A DNA stretch of 64,000 bases. Origin: Aliihoeflea sp. 40Bstr573. GTDB lineage: Bacteria; Pseudomonadota; Alphaproteobacteria; Rhizobiales; Rhizobiaceae. Of the stretch, positions 31,355 through 39,339 are shown in pieces (within the stretch, counting starts at the first letter, position 1; each line of letters begins with the position of its first letter). A program made the translations under genes and the position numbers. The notes below the pieces were generated by a model, which worked only from the letters and a program-made list of their open reading frames with translations, ran no database searches and was not told the origin of the DNA. The stretch covers positions 186,001-250,000 of the forward strand of contig NZ_JAAAMH010000002.1 in NCBI RefSeq assembly GCF_024105655.1. The letters run 5' to 3'.

Positions 31355-31950
31355 TTTTCTGCGTCCTGGTCGGCTTCACGTTCCCACATCTCAATTTGCG
31401 CGACGTCGGGTCCGGCCGGGGGAACGAACCCTCGCTGCATGAGCAGTTCAGTGTTCAGTCGCATAACCTGAAAGTACGTTTTCAGAAGAAGGCTCTTTTC
31501 GTCCAGATCGCGGACCTTGAGTTGGCCCATGAAGTCCTCTTCGATGCCTTCGTTGACGACCTTGACGTAGGCAGCAAGTCTATCGCGCTCATATCGCAGT
31601 TGCCCCAACCGGCTGCGCGCCTGTCGCATGAGCCTCTCGAATTTCTCCGCCCGGGCGTTGGCTTCATTTAGAGCGCTGATATCAGCCTGCGACCGTTCTT
31701 CGAAGCTGGCTTCAAGCCGAGCGACTACTTCATCCCGCACAGGGCGCTCGTTCACTTCAGCCGCCGACTTGAGTTGAAGTTTGAGTCCGATCGGCATTGG
31801 AAGACCGTCTTCAAAGCTGCGGTCAATCCTCGCGATAATCTCTGAATTCATAGAGCGCCCGTTGTTATCGGCCGCTTCTCGAAGCTGGTCGCGCATACCG
31901 TCTGGAAGCCGCAGCATGAAGCCGTCTGACTTCGTTCTTTTCGCGTTCAT
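31351..31950 (-). CDS. Arc-type ribbon-helix-helix regulator with tandem RHH units
   Basis: 199 residues. Residues 11-47 (GFMLRLPDGMRDQLREAADN ... NSEIIARIDRSF) match the Arc/MetJ ribbon-helix-helix fold. Residues 52-84 (PIGLKLQLKSAAEVNERPVRDEVVARLEASF) look like a second diverged unit, which would make a single-chain RHH pair. A long coiled coil follows (about 85-150), possibly for oligomerisation. AGGAAGAG precedes the ATG at 31950. It is upstream of and overlapping int, and divergent from the early operon, so it is the best visible candidate for a lysogeny regulator. Confidence 0.75.
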   Translation of the reverse strand: MNAKRTKSDGFMLRLPDGMRDQLREAADNNGRSMNSEIIARIDRSFEDGLPMPIGLKLQLKSAAEVNERPVRDEVVARLEASFEERSQADISALNEANARAEKFERLMRQARSRLGQLRYERDRLAAYVKVVNEGIEEDFMGQLKVRDLDEKSLLLKTYFQVMRLNTELLMQRGFVPPAGPDVAQIEMWEREADQDAEK

Positions 31951-31969
31951 CGAACTCTTCCTGTGAATG

Positions 31970-32021
31970 ATGTCCAAATGACACGATCACCCCTTGACCC
32001 GCAATGATTGCCATTGGACAT
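31970..32021. promoter_or_regulatory. Divergent control region between RHH-int and the early operon
   Basis: Inverted arms ATGTCCA (31970-31976) and TGGACAT (32015-32021) flank a TTGACC -35-like box (31994-31999) reading rightward. The arrangement suits an operator pair for the adjacent RHH regulator. No binding data; inferred from symmetry and position. Confidence 0.4.
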
Positions 32022-32052
32022 TACAGGGGTACGGTAGCTAACGGAGACGCAA

Positions 32053-32238
32053 ATGCAAACGGAAACCGCCCTCGATTTGGTTTGGGGCATAGAAGCAATC
32101 GCCCGACTGATTGGCCGCACCGAGCGCCAGACCTATCATATGCTGCGCACAGGCAATCTGCCGGCAAAACAGGTTGGTAATCGCTGGGTCGCTGAGCGCG
32201 GCAAGCTCGTCGCCTTCTTCATGGAGGACGCTGCTTGA
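32053..32238 (+). CDS. Small excisionase-like HTH protein
   Basis: 61 residues: IEAIARLIGRTERQTYHMLRTGNLPAKQVGNRWVAER is a MerR/HTH_17-type winged helix as in excisionases and helix-turn-helix domain proteins. It is the first gene right of the divergent control region and could act as Xis or as an early repressor (Cro-like role). The stop overlaps the next start by TGATG. An AACGGAGACGC ribosome binding region precedes it. Confidence 0.75.
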   Translation: MQTETALDLVWGIEAIARLIGRTERQTYHMLRTGNLPAKQVGNRWVAERGKLVAFFMEDAA

Positions 32239-32396
32239 TGCTCGCGAAAACAAAAGGCCCGGCAGAGGTTGCAGCCTCAATGCCGAGCCGGTGTTCAAAC
32301 AATCCCTCCCAAAAGGATATTATTCTGAACGTCGGCAGTTATAGCGCCGCCGCTGCCGAGTCGGCAACCCGGCCCCCGCGAATGAGGGGGTGCTAA
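32238..32396 (+). CDS. Small hypothetical early protein
   Basis: 52 residues (MLAKTKGPAEVAASMPSRC...), no family recognised. Support is its position: TGATG overlap with the gene before and TAATG overlap with the gene after, continuing the chain of overlapping early genes. Confidence 0.45.
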   Translation: MLAKTKGPAEVAASMPSRCSNNPSQKDIILNVGSYSAAAAESATRPPRMRGC

Positions 32397-33193
32397 TGGA
32401 GTATGTCGATGAGGATGGTGTCATCCACGAGGACACCGCTGGCACTCGCGCCGAGAACGCCTCCAAGGCGTCGTTCAAGCTCGACCTGATCGAGACGGTG
32501 AACGCAGACCCGATGATGGAGCCGAGCGACCTGAAGCTAATCGCTGCTTACGCTGCGCTCATGCAGTGGCCAAAGCGGGAGGCATGGCTATCGACCAGTC
32601 GGGCACGCGCCATGACGGGTTTGTCGGAGAGAGCGGTTACGGACAGCCGACGCCGTCTAAGCGGCAAAAACGAAATGAACCGCGTGTATCTCAAGCCGGT
32701 CCGCAAGTCGGGGCTGACGCAGGTGTTCCGGATCGAAAACCCATGGCGGGAGGATTGCCGCCAGCACGTCGCCATTAGGACTGAACATTTTCGGGAGTCA
32801 CAGGCTGAACGGCAAGCCGAGCGACGTAGGCTGAAGCGTGTCTCCGCAGCCGTTGCCGATACAGACCATGCCCTGTCACAGTCGCTAGGTGAGTGTGACG
32901 TCCCCGCAACGAGTGCTGGTAATATCCCCGCAGATACCCCTCAGGATATGGCTCCGAAGAAGGACAACACTGTCCTCGACCTCAACGTGCAGTCGTACGG
33001 TCAGGTCCCCGACCTCGACCCTGACGAGCCCTTCCCAATCCCAGAAACCGACGAGGAACTGGCGAGTGCCATCGCGGACTTCGTGATGATCGGCTGCTCG
33101 CCTGTCGTGGTGACCTACTTCAAGCAGGAACTGCTGGCAGGTCGGCTCACCATGAACATGGTCGAAGAACAGCGGAGGCTTCGGGCAGCATGA
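32396..33193 (+). CDS. Early phage protein with winged-helix region (possible replication or regulatory protein)
   Basis: 265 residues. Residues about 50-115 (LIAAYAALMQWPKREAWLSTSRARAMTGLSERAVTDSRRRLS...) resemble a winged helix-turn-helix used in phage replication initiators and MarR-like regulators. The central part is polar, and the C-terminus is acidic with a helical end (YFKQELLAGRLTMNMVEEQRRL). ATG at 32396 in TAATG overlap. No helicase, primase or loader gene is otherwise seen in the prophage, so this is the only replication candidate, which is inference. Confidence 0.65.
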   Translation: MEYVDEDGVIHEDTAGTRAENASKASFKLDLIETVNADPMMEPSDLKLIAAYAALMQWPKREAWLSTSRARAMTGLSERAVTDSRRRLSGKNEMNRVYLKPVRKSGLTQVFRIENPWREDCRQHVAIRTEHFRESQAERQAERRRLKRVSAAVADTDHALSQSLGECDVPATSAGNIPADTPQDMAPKKDNTVLDLNVQSYGQVPDLDPDEPFPIPETDEELASAIADFVMIGCSPVVVTYFKQELLAGRLTMNMVEEQRRLRAA

Positions 33194-33471
33194 CGAACCT
33201 CATCGAGACGAAATCGGCGGCGATTGTCGCCTTCCCGCTCACCCGGCGCATCGGGAAAATTCGGGCGGTGGCGACCACCCTAGCCGGCAAGAACGGCAGT
33301 GCTGCTGAGGCCTATTGGAAACAGACGGTCGCGACCATTGCCAACCAGATGGATCGGAACGGCGTCAACCAAGACGACATCCGGCGCGAGCTTCGCGAGT
33401 TCTTCTACGCCGTCCAGCGCGAAATGGTCCGCATGGCCGGCGAGAACCGGGAAACCGGAGGTGCTGCATGA
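33190..33471 (+). CDS. DUF6074 family protein
   Basis: 93 residues with the family pattern AAIVAFPLTRRIGKIRAVATTLAGK followed by YWKQTVATIANQMDRNGV and FFYAVQREMVRM. These proteins are frequent in Rhizobiales prophages and islands; function unknown. ATGA overlap with the previous gene. Confidence 0.75.
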   Translation: MTNLIETKSAAIVAFPLTRRIGKIRAVATTLAGKNGSAAEAYWKQTVATIANQMDRNGVNQDDIRRELREFFYAVQREMVRMAGENRETGGAA

Positions 33472-33770
33472 ACCTCACCAGCGATACGCGCCAGACGCGC
33501 TGGCGGAACGAGAACCCAAGCCGCTACCGGGCGCATGTCGCGGTCGGCAAAGCCTTGGCTCGGGGTGAACTGGTCAAGCAGCCCTGCGAGGTCTGCCAGA
33601 CAACCGAGGGCCGCATCGATGCCCACCACGACGACTATTCGAAGCCGCTCAAGGTGCGGTGGCTCTGCCGCAAGCACCACAATCTCCTGCATTCGCGCGG
33701 TGAGGACCTGTTCGGGCCAGAGGTAACTGTTTCCATCCGGAAAACGTCGGCGGAAGGGAAACACTTATGA
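33468..33770 (+). CDS. Small zinc-binding HNH-like protein
   Basis: 100 residues. CEVCQ, then DAHHDDYSKPL, then WLCRKHHNLLH: a Cys2-His cluster with the H-H-x-D-Y pattern common in phage HNH-type or zinc-finger proteins. It may be a truncated HNH nuclease or a DNA-binding zinc protein. ATGA overlap at both ends, in the early operon. Confidence 0.75.
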   Translation: MNLTSDTRQTRWRNENPSRYRAHVAVGKALARGELVKQPCEVCQTTEGRIDAHHDDYSKPLKVRWLCRKHHNLLHSRGEDLFGPEVTVSIRKTSAEGKHL

Positions 33771-34330
33771 GCAGAGGACCGGGGCGAATTGAGCGGGCGA
33801 TAGCCGCGGCGTTCGATGCGAAGCCTGACGAGGCGTTTACGACGGAAGACTTAATCGACGTCGTTTACGTCGGCGCCAACCGGGTGGAGAAAAAGCATCG
33901 TGTCTCGCTCATCCGGGCGGCACGGAAAGTGTGCGCCGCCTCGGAGTCCTGGACGGTGAGCCGATCCGAGACGACCGGCTCCACCCTCGTGTTTTGGAAC
34001 CGCTTCAGCGTCACGTCTTACGGCCTCATGCGGGCGAAAACAGACATGCACGCCTGGTACCGCTCCAACGATGCGCGAGTGATGGACTGCTGGAAGACCG
34101 ATGCCGACAGCATAAGGCGTCAGTTAGAGCCCGGCGGGAAGTACCACCACCATGTCGTCGAGGGCGGAGCGTGGTGGCGCCACGTCCAGTTGTGGATTGC
34201 GGAGCAAGCCGGCGATCGATCCGAGCGCACTTTGAAACTTCAAGAAGAGCAGGACGCCGTGAAACAGCAGTTCGCGCGACACGCTGACATCCTCGCCGCG
34301 GCGCTGAAGAGGAAGCGGGGCGGGACATGA
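33767..34330 (+). CDS. Hypothetical early phage protein
   Basis: 187 residues. An N-terminal helical domain (IERAIAAAFDAKPDEAFTTEDLIDVVY ... HRVSLIRAARKVC) looks like a winged helix. A middle region with YRSNDARVMDCWKTDADSIRRQL and GKYHHHVVEGGAWWRHVQLWI follows, then a C-terminal coiled coil. No named family; a DNA-associated role is plausible only from the HTH-like start. Confidence 0.65.
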   Translation: MSRGPGRIERAIAAAFDAKPDEAFTTEDLIDVVYVGANRVEKKHRVSLIRAARKVCAASESWTVSRSETTGSTLVFWNRFSVTSYGLMRAKTDMHAWYRSNDARVMDCWKTDADSIRRQLEPGGKYHHHVVEGGAWWRHVQLWIAEQAGDRSERTLKLQEEQDAVKQQFARHADILAAALKRKRGGT

Positions 34331-34494
34331 CAGAGCAAGCAGTTTCCAAGGCGGCTTCCTGGCTCGCCGAGACGCCCGACGAAAAGAAGCCGCATCCGGT
34401 CATCCCGTATCTGCGAGCTGCCTACAACCTCACTCCGCTGGAGGCGGTCCAGGCCATCCGCAAGGCGGACGCGATGAAGGCGAGGCCTGTATGA
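34327..34494 (+). CDS. Small hypothetical early protein
   Basis: 55 residues: MTEQAVSKAASWLAETPDEK... ending YLRAAYNLTPLEAVQAIRKADAMKARPV. The pattern LTPLEAVQAIREA is known from small rhizobial phage proteins of unknown function. ATGA overlaps on both sides support it. Confidence 0.65.
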   Translation: MTEQAVSKAASWLAETPDEKKPHPVIPYLRAAYNLTPLEAVQAIRKADAMKARPV

Positions 34495-35540
34495 GCACTC
34501 ATCATGCAGTCTTTCCAACCCAGCCAGACGATGCGTTCATTGCCGCGTGGAGAACCCATATCGAGGGAACCGGCTATCCCGAGCTTTTCGCCAACGTGTC
34601 GACGAGTAAGCCTGAGCAGGACGAGGGTATCGAATTGCTCTCGGAGGAAATCCGGGTGCCTGTCGGCCTGCGCGAGGGCGGATCGCGGGTTCCGTGTCCT
34701 TTCTGCAGCCGGCACGGTCCCAAGTTCGAACGGGGTCGAATGGCCTATTTCCCCATCGAGCATGTCGTGCGCTTCATCGGCCGACACTGCGCCATCAAGC
34801 ACTTTGGCGAGAACTATCACGACGCCGAAAAGCGATACCGGCAGCAAGCCGCCTGCCGCGAATACATCACATTCTGGAAGGAAATGGCGGCGCGCCGTGA
34901 CGAGCTGGAAGATTTCTTCGCGCAGATCGAACCGGTGGCCGCGAACCTGGCATTTGTCCGGCGCCAAATCGACGACCAGGCCCCCGGGTTTGCAAGCTTC
35001 CTCTACGGCGAACTCGTTCAGTCGAATGGCGACCTCGTCATCGTTACGCATACGGGCGTCAAGGATCGGCACGGCAACGCCGTAGACGAGCGGAAATCCA
35101 TCGGCCGCGCTGTCGGGCGTTCTCTGCTGGCGAGGGAGTTCGACCCGAAGAAGGCTATCGATAAAGCCAAGGCGGCAATGCACGACCTGACCGTCGATCT
35201 GCCAGGCTGGTCGCCCGACGACCACGAAACCACGATGGCGATCGTCAATCGCGGCTGGAAGGCAGTAAAGGGCCTTCGCGCTCTCGTCGACCTTCGGACG
35301 GAACTGGCCGACGCGCAGCGATTTCTGGAGCCAAAGAACCTTCGCGTGATCGAGCGGTGGGCAAACGACCCGTCTTCGCCGATCGTCTCTCTGACGCTGA
35401 GGCGCGACGGGAAACAGCTACTCATTCGGTCGGGCTCCTACGCCGGCAAGCACTACTCAAACGCGATCGTTCCCGAGACAACTTTCGCGGCCCTGCCTCC
35501 AGTGTCTCACCCCATTGTCGGGAGCATTCCCCTTAAATGA
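34491..35540 (+). CDS. Hypothetical early phage protein with zinc-finger-like N-terminus
   Basis: 349 residues. CPFCSRHGPKFERGRM (residues about 68-83), followed by a Cys/His pair (GRHCAIKH), suggests a zinc-binding domain. The middle carries charged helices, and the end has a compact domain (RVIERWANDPSSPIVSLTLRRDG...). I recognise no family; the place in the early operon suggests DNA metabolism or regulation. Confidence 0.6.
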   Translation: MSTHHAVFPTQPDDAFIAAWRTHIEGTGYPELFANVSTSKPEQDEGIELLSEEIRVPVGLREGGSRVPCPFCSRHGPKFERGRMAYFPIEHVVRFIGRHCAIKHFGENYHDAEKRYRQQAACREYITFWKEMAARRDELEDFFAQIEPVAANLAFVRRQIDDQAPGFASFLYGELVQSNGDLVIVTHTGVKDRHGNAVDERKSIGRAVGRSLLAREFDPKKAIDKAKAAMHDLTVDLPGWSPDDHETTMAIVNRGWKAVKGLRALVDLRTELADAQRFLEPKNLRVIERWANDPSSPIVSLTLRRDGKQLLIRSGSYAGKHYSNAIVPETTFAALPPVSHPIVGSIPLK

Positions 35541-36217
35541 CGTCCAGAAGCCCAGCCAAGCGCGTCGACGGAGCCCGGCGCATCGATTTGAAGAAACAGG
35601 CAGAACGGCGCGACGAGGCCCGCACGACCCAGAGACCGCCTCTGCCGGTCGAAGACACGCGTGTCGCCGACGCATGGGCGCGTGAGGAAGCGCGATCTTC
35701 TGCCAGAGCCCGATTGCGTGTCGAAGAGCGCCGGATAACGAACCTTGCAGGTGGTGGCAAAGACAACTCGAAAATCCAGTACATCAGCACGAGGATCAGC
35801 GCTTCGCGCGCCTCGCCTCAGCCCACACGCGCCCGTCCAGGTACGTTTGAATGGCGATACGGGCGCAAGCACGACGCTCTGTTCGAAGCCGGCAATCTCC
35901 TGGCCCGATTGTGGGAGAAGGCTGGGATGACGATTGCGAGTTCGGCCAACTTCCTTCGCGGCACCGCGTCCGGATATGCCACCGACCTCCCAGAGTCTCG
36001 CGTTGTAGCGCTTGACCGCCTGGAAGGGTTCTACGAGAGCCTGGGAAAGATGGCTGCCATCCGGCTCATCGACTACTGCGTCCTCGGCAAGACGGCCGGC
36101 GACATTGCCCGTCAGAATGGTGTAGCCGAGCGACAGATGGCGCTAGTGCTGAACCAGCATCTCCGAGATTGCGCTATCCACTTCAAGTTGCTGGGGAACT
36201 CGCGCTCGGCAGGTTGA
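35537..36217 (+). CDS. Putative DUF6456-like DNA-binding protein, last gene of the early operon
   Basis: 226 residues. The first 80 are Arg-rich and disordered. The second half (LFEAGNLLARLWEKAGM ... RLIDYCVLGKTAGDIARQNGVAERQMALVLNQHLRDCAIHF) has a HTH-like core as in the DUF6456 C-terminal domain, where an antirepressor or late-regulator role has been suggested by position only. It ends the chain of ATGA-overlapping genes. Confidence 0.55.
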   Translation: MTSRSPAKRVDGARRIDLKKQAERRDEARTTQRPPLPVEDTRVADAWAREEARSSARARLRVEERRITNLAGGGKDNSKIQYISTRISASRASPQPTRARPGTFEWRYGRKHDALFEAGNLLARLWEKAGMTIASSANFLRGTASGYATDLPESRVVALDRLEGFYESLGKMAAIRLIDYCVLGKTAGDIARQNGVAERQMALVLNQHLRDCAIHFKLLGNSRSAG

Positions 36218-36394
36218 CTTAGGTAACGGAATACCACATATCTTTACTAACTTCGCAGAGTTGCGACCGCCTCAACCGCACTAGAACCTCGCGGCGCCGC
36301 GAAGTTTCAACAGAGCCGATACTCTTCCAATTTGGAATAGTACGTATCCGCCAAGTTGGCGGTTACGTCTTTGCCCCGCAGAGCCTCCCGCATG

Positions 36395-36574
36395 CTAGAT
36401 GGGAGCAATTCCAAGCCGCCGGCGCTCAAGATTTGCAAAGCGATCGGCGTCCGCCTTCTCTCGGAAACGTGTCTCCACAGGTTGCTGTCCATTGGCGTTC
36501 ACCACGACAATGAAGTGATCGCCCTTGTCCTGAACGCCAACAGCATTCGGCGGCGGCTGGTCAAAGCCCGTCAT
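36395..36574 (-). CDS. Small hypothetical protein on the opposite strand
   Basis: 59 residues: MTGFDQPPPNAVGVQDKGDH..., then a short beta-like stretch (FIVVVNANGQQPVETRF) and a basic helix (ADADRFANLERRRLGIAPI). AAAGGAAC lies 7 nt upstream. The first codons overlap, head to head, the first ATG of the HNH gene (36573). No family known; translated alone between early and late modules, it could be lysogen-expressed. Confidence 0.55.
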   Translation of the reverse strand: MTGFDQPPPNAVGVQDKGDHFIVVVNANGQQPVETRFREKADADRFANLERRRLGIAPI

Positions 36575-36959
36575 GGATGTTCCTTTCGTTCAGCAGATGC
36601 ATCACAAGCCACCACGCCACCGTACGGCCGGTCAAGAGTACAAGCACCTCTACAGCGACAAGCGCTGGCACGGCGCACGCGGCATACGACTACAAGCCCT
36701 CAAGCGTGACCTATACACCTGCCAGCGCTGCGGTTGCTCTCTGGTCACGACGAACCGCCACCACCCGCAAGCCGCTGTCGTCAACCATAAGACACCGCAC
36801 AAGGGCGACCCTGCGCTGTTCTTCGACCTGAACAACTGCGAGAGCGCGTGCAAGTCGTGCCATGACGCCCTGATCCAACGTGAAGAGGCACGAGGCTACA
36901 GCATCGGCTCGGACCTGACCGGCAGACCGACCGACCCGAGCCACCCCTGGAACTGGTGA
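36573..36959 (+). CDS. HNH endonuclease adjacent to terminase
   Basis: 128 residues. Typical phage HNH with two Zn-ribbon CxxC pairs: CQRCG, then VVNHKTPHKGD (catalytic His), then NNCESACKSCHDALI. HNH proteins next to TerS/TerL stimulate specific genome-end cleavage in HK97-like phages. The start could also be the ATG at 36597; neither has a clear Shine-Dalgarno. Confidence 0.88.
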   Translation: MDVPFVQQMHHKPPRHRTAGQEYKHLYSDKRWHGARGIRLQALKRDLYTCQRCGCSLVTTNRHHPQAAVVNHKTPHKGDPALFFDLNNCESACKSCHDALIQREEARGYSIGSDLTGRPTDPSHPWNW

Positions 36960-37081
36960 CCCAGGGGGGGGTATCTCGAAAGTTAGAACCGACTTCCCAG
37001 CCAGACCCGCGCCCCCCCTCCGTTTGCGCGCGCAACAGTTTCAGACAAAAAGTTGAGGGCACCCCGTAGGGGTGAAGGCTC
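36960..37081. other. Candidate packaging (cos) region
   Basis: 122 bp between the HNH and TerS genes with an eight-G run (36964-36971), a CCCCCCC tract and an alternating GCGCGCGC stretch. Position between HNH and terS is where cohesive-end sites lie in related phages. No cut site can be read from sequence alone. Confidence 0.3.
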
Positions 37082-37516
37082 ATGAACGTCATCGAAGGCA
37101 CTGGCTCGATCATCATCGAGCCCGACTGGGAGTCGCTGTTCTCGGACATTCTGGAGATCGCAGCAGCCCGCGAACACTGGCGTGTCATCACGGCGGAACT
37201 GAAGGACCGGCAATTGCTGGCGCCGGCCAATGCCCATTCGGTGCAGCGCCTCGTCTGCGCCTATCTGATGTTCGACCGCATGTACCGCGAAGTAGCTGAG
37301 CACGGCGTTGTGTCGAAGCCGAAGCGCGGCAATCCGAAGGCCATAGCCCGCATCAGCCCGTTCTTTACCGCGATGCGCGAGGCCGGCACGGATGCCGCGT
37401 CGCTGGAAGCCGAGCTTGGCATTTCGCCCCGGCGACGGACCCAGGCGTCACGGGCAGAGCGTAAGCATCGCAAGGAACGTGCATCCGATGCCTATCTCCG
37501 CCCGACCGGTAGCTGA
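37082..37516 (+). CDS. Terminase small subunit, P27 family
   Basis: 144 residues. The helical domain LFSDILEIAAAREHWRVITAELKDRQLLAPANAHSVQRLVCAYLMFDRM and the C-terminal SPFFTAMREAGTDAASLEAELGISP...R pattern fit the P27 small terminase, which recognises the packaging site. GAAGG precedes the ATG. It overlaps the terL start by about 29 nt. Confidence 0.85.
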   Translation: MNVIEGTGSIIIEPDWESLFSDILEIAAAREHWRVITAELKDRQLLAPANAHSVQRLVCAYLMFDRMYREVAEHGVVSKPKRGNPKAIARISPFFTAMREAGTDAASLEAELGISPRRRTQASRAERKHRKERASDAYLRPTGS

Positions 37517-39305
37517 CGACCTTGCGACCCTCTACGCATGCGCGGTGCTGGACGGGAAGATAACGGCGGGCCATTTCGTCCGCGAGGCCTGCGCCCGACA
37601 CCTGCGTGACCTGGATAGCGGCGCTGATCGGAACCTGAGGTTCAACGTCGACAAGGCCAAGCGGCACTGCGGGTTCTTCCCGGCGGTGCTGAGCGTCACC
37701 GAAGGCGCAGCGGCCGGCAAGCCCTTCCACCTCCTGCCCTGGCACGGCTTCGTTGTCGCATCGCTGTTCGGATGGCATCGCGAGGACGGCCTACGCCGCT
37801 TTCGCATGGCCTGGCTGGAAACAGGAAAGGGACAGGCAAAGTCGCCGCTGATGGCCGGACTCGGCATCGACATGATGGGCTTCGCGGCCAAGGAACGCGC
37901 CGAGGTCTACGCCATTGCCGGCGACAAGGATCAGGCGAACGTGTTGTTCCGTGATGCGGTGTCGATGTGCCGGGCCAACATGCCGGATCGCGCTGACGAC
38001 GAGTTCGAGAGCCTGGAAAGCCGGGGCGACATCGTCATTCGCGGCACCGGCGACCTCGCGTGGAAAATCGAGCACCCCGCGACCAGTTCGAAGTTTCAGT
38101 CGCTGGCCTCCGGCGACAGCATCTCCGGCCCTCGTCCCTACGCCGTGCTGGCGGACGAGATCCATGAATTCAAGTCCGCCACTCCGCTCGGCATCTGGAA
38201 GGCGGCAATCGACAAGATGAGCGGCGATCCGCTGATGGTGCTTGGCACGAACACGCCTGCCACGAACCAGATCGTCGGAACGGAATATTCGGAGCTGTTC
38301 CAGAAGGTCGTCACCAGCCAGGCGCAGGACGACAGCCTGTTCGGCTTCATTGCCCGCGTTGACGAGAGCGACTGGGAAACGGTCTTCGACAACGAGGATT
38401 GCTGGTCGAAGGCGCTACCGGCCCTTGGCGTCACCTATCCGATCGACAACGTGCGCAGCCGCGTCAACACCGCCAAGCTGCTGCTGTCCGAGGCCTTGGC
38501 GACCAAGCGGCTCTATTTCGGCATGCCGACCGGCGCCGAGGGCTTCTGGACGACGCAGGAAGCCTGGGACAGTTGCCAAGGCGAAATCGACGAGACGGCG
38601 CTGGAAGGTTTTCCGTGCTGGCTCAGCCTCGACCTGTCGAAGAAAAACGACCTGACGGCGCTTTCCGCCATCTGGCTCGGACAGATCGGCGGTAAGGCGC
38701 ACCGCTTCGTCAAGACATGGTACTTCACCACGAAATCAGGGATCGCCGACCGATCGCGCGACGACAACGCGCCGTATGACCGCTGGGCGGAGATGGGACT
38801 TATCGAGGCAGTGCCCGGCGCAACGATCGACTACGAGTTCGTGGCAGCCAAGGCCAAGGCGCTGGCAGCGCGGCATACCGTCGAATTCCTCACCTTCGAT
38901 CCGGCGAAGATCGACGACTTCATCGACGCATGCGAGGCGATCGACTTTCCGGTCTGGCGCTTCAAGGGTCCGGATGAGCCGGAAGGCAAAGGCCTGAAGC
39001 TTGTCAGCCACGGCCAGGGAACGCGCATCACCTTCGTCGAGCGCTCGCTCTGCATGCCGAAGTCGATTGAGCGCCTGGAAGACTGCATCCTTGAAGGGTC
39101 GATCACCATCGAGAAATCGCCGGTCACGACGATGTGTGCCTCGAACGCCATCCTCGTTTCCGACGCCATGAACAACCGCGCTTTCGACAAGAAGCGCTCT
39201 CGCGGACGCATCGACGGCATGACTTCGATTGCGCAGGCGGCAGGTGCGTCGTTCTCCGAGTTCGCCCCGCGCCGACGCAAAGCCCAGGTCGTCATCATCG
39301 GCTGA
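37488..39305 (+). CDS. terL: Terminase large subunit
   Basis: 605 residues. ATPase domain with a Walker A-like TGKGQAKS (112-119) and Walker B YAVLADE (218-224); nuclease domain with D382 (SLDLSKKND) and the later FDPAKIDDF. It packages DNA into proheads through the portal. The start at 37488 is inside the end of terS; the longer upstream frame is the terS shadow. HK97-type terminase. Confidence 0.95.
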   Translation: MPISARPVADDLATLYACAVLDGKITAGHFVREACARHLRDLDSGADRNLRFNVDKAKRHCGFFPAVLSVTEGAAAGKPFHLLPWHGFVVASLFGWHREDGLRRFRMAWLETGKGQAKSPLMAGLGIDMMGFAAKERAEVYAIAGDKDQANVLFRDAVSMCRANMPDRADDEFESLESRGDIVIRGTGDLAWKIEHPATSSKFQSLASGDSISGPRPYAVLADEIHEFKSATPLGIWKAAIDKMSGDPLMVLGTNTPATNQIVGTEYSELFQKVVTSQAQDDSLFGFIARVDESDWETVFDNEDCWSKALPALGVTYPIDNVRSRVNTAKLLLSEALATKRLYFGMPTGAEGFWTTQEAWDSCQGEIDETALEGFPCWLSLDLSKKNDLTALSAIWLGQIGGKAHRFVKTWYFTTKSGIADRSRDDNAPYDRWAEMGLIEAVPGATIDYEFVAAKAKALAARHTVEFLTFDPAKIDDFIDACEAIDFPVWRFKGPDEPEGKGLKLVSHGQGTRITFVERSLCMPKSIERLEDCILEGSITIEKSPVTTMCASNAILVSDAMNNRAFDKKRSRGRIDGMTSIAQAAGASFSEFAPRRRKAQVVIIG

Positions 39306-39339
39306 CAAGCCCGACAGTTCGAACATGAAGGAGGTCGTC

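Noticed and set aside
32053..36217. Early operon as a defence or anti-CRISPR island
   Set aside because: No toxin, nuclease, helicase, reverse transcriptase or TIR-type motif was recognised. Apart from the HNH-like zinc protein there is nothing to support a defence claim.
36307..36492. Minus-strand frame starting MDSNLWRHV
   Set aside because: It competes with the better frame 36395-36574, which has a strong Shine-Dalgarno and more protein-like composition.
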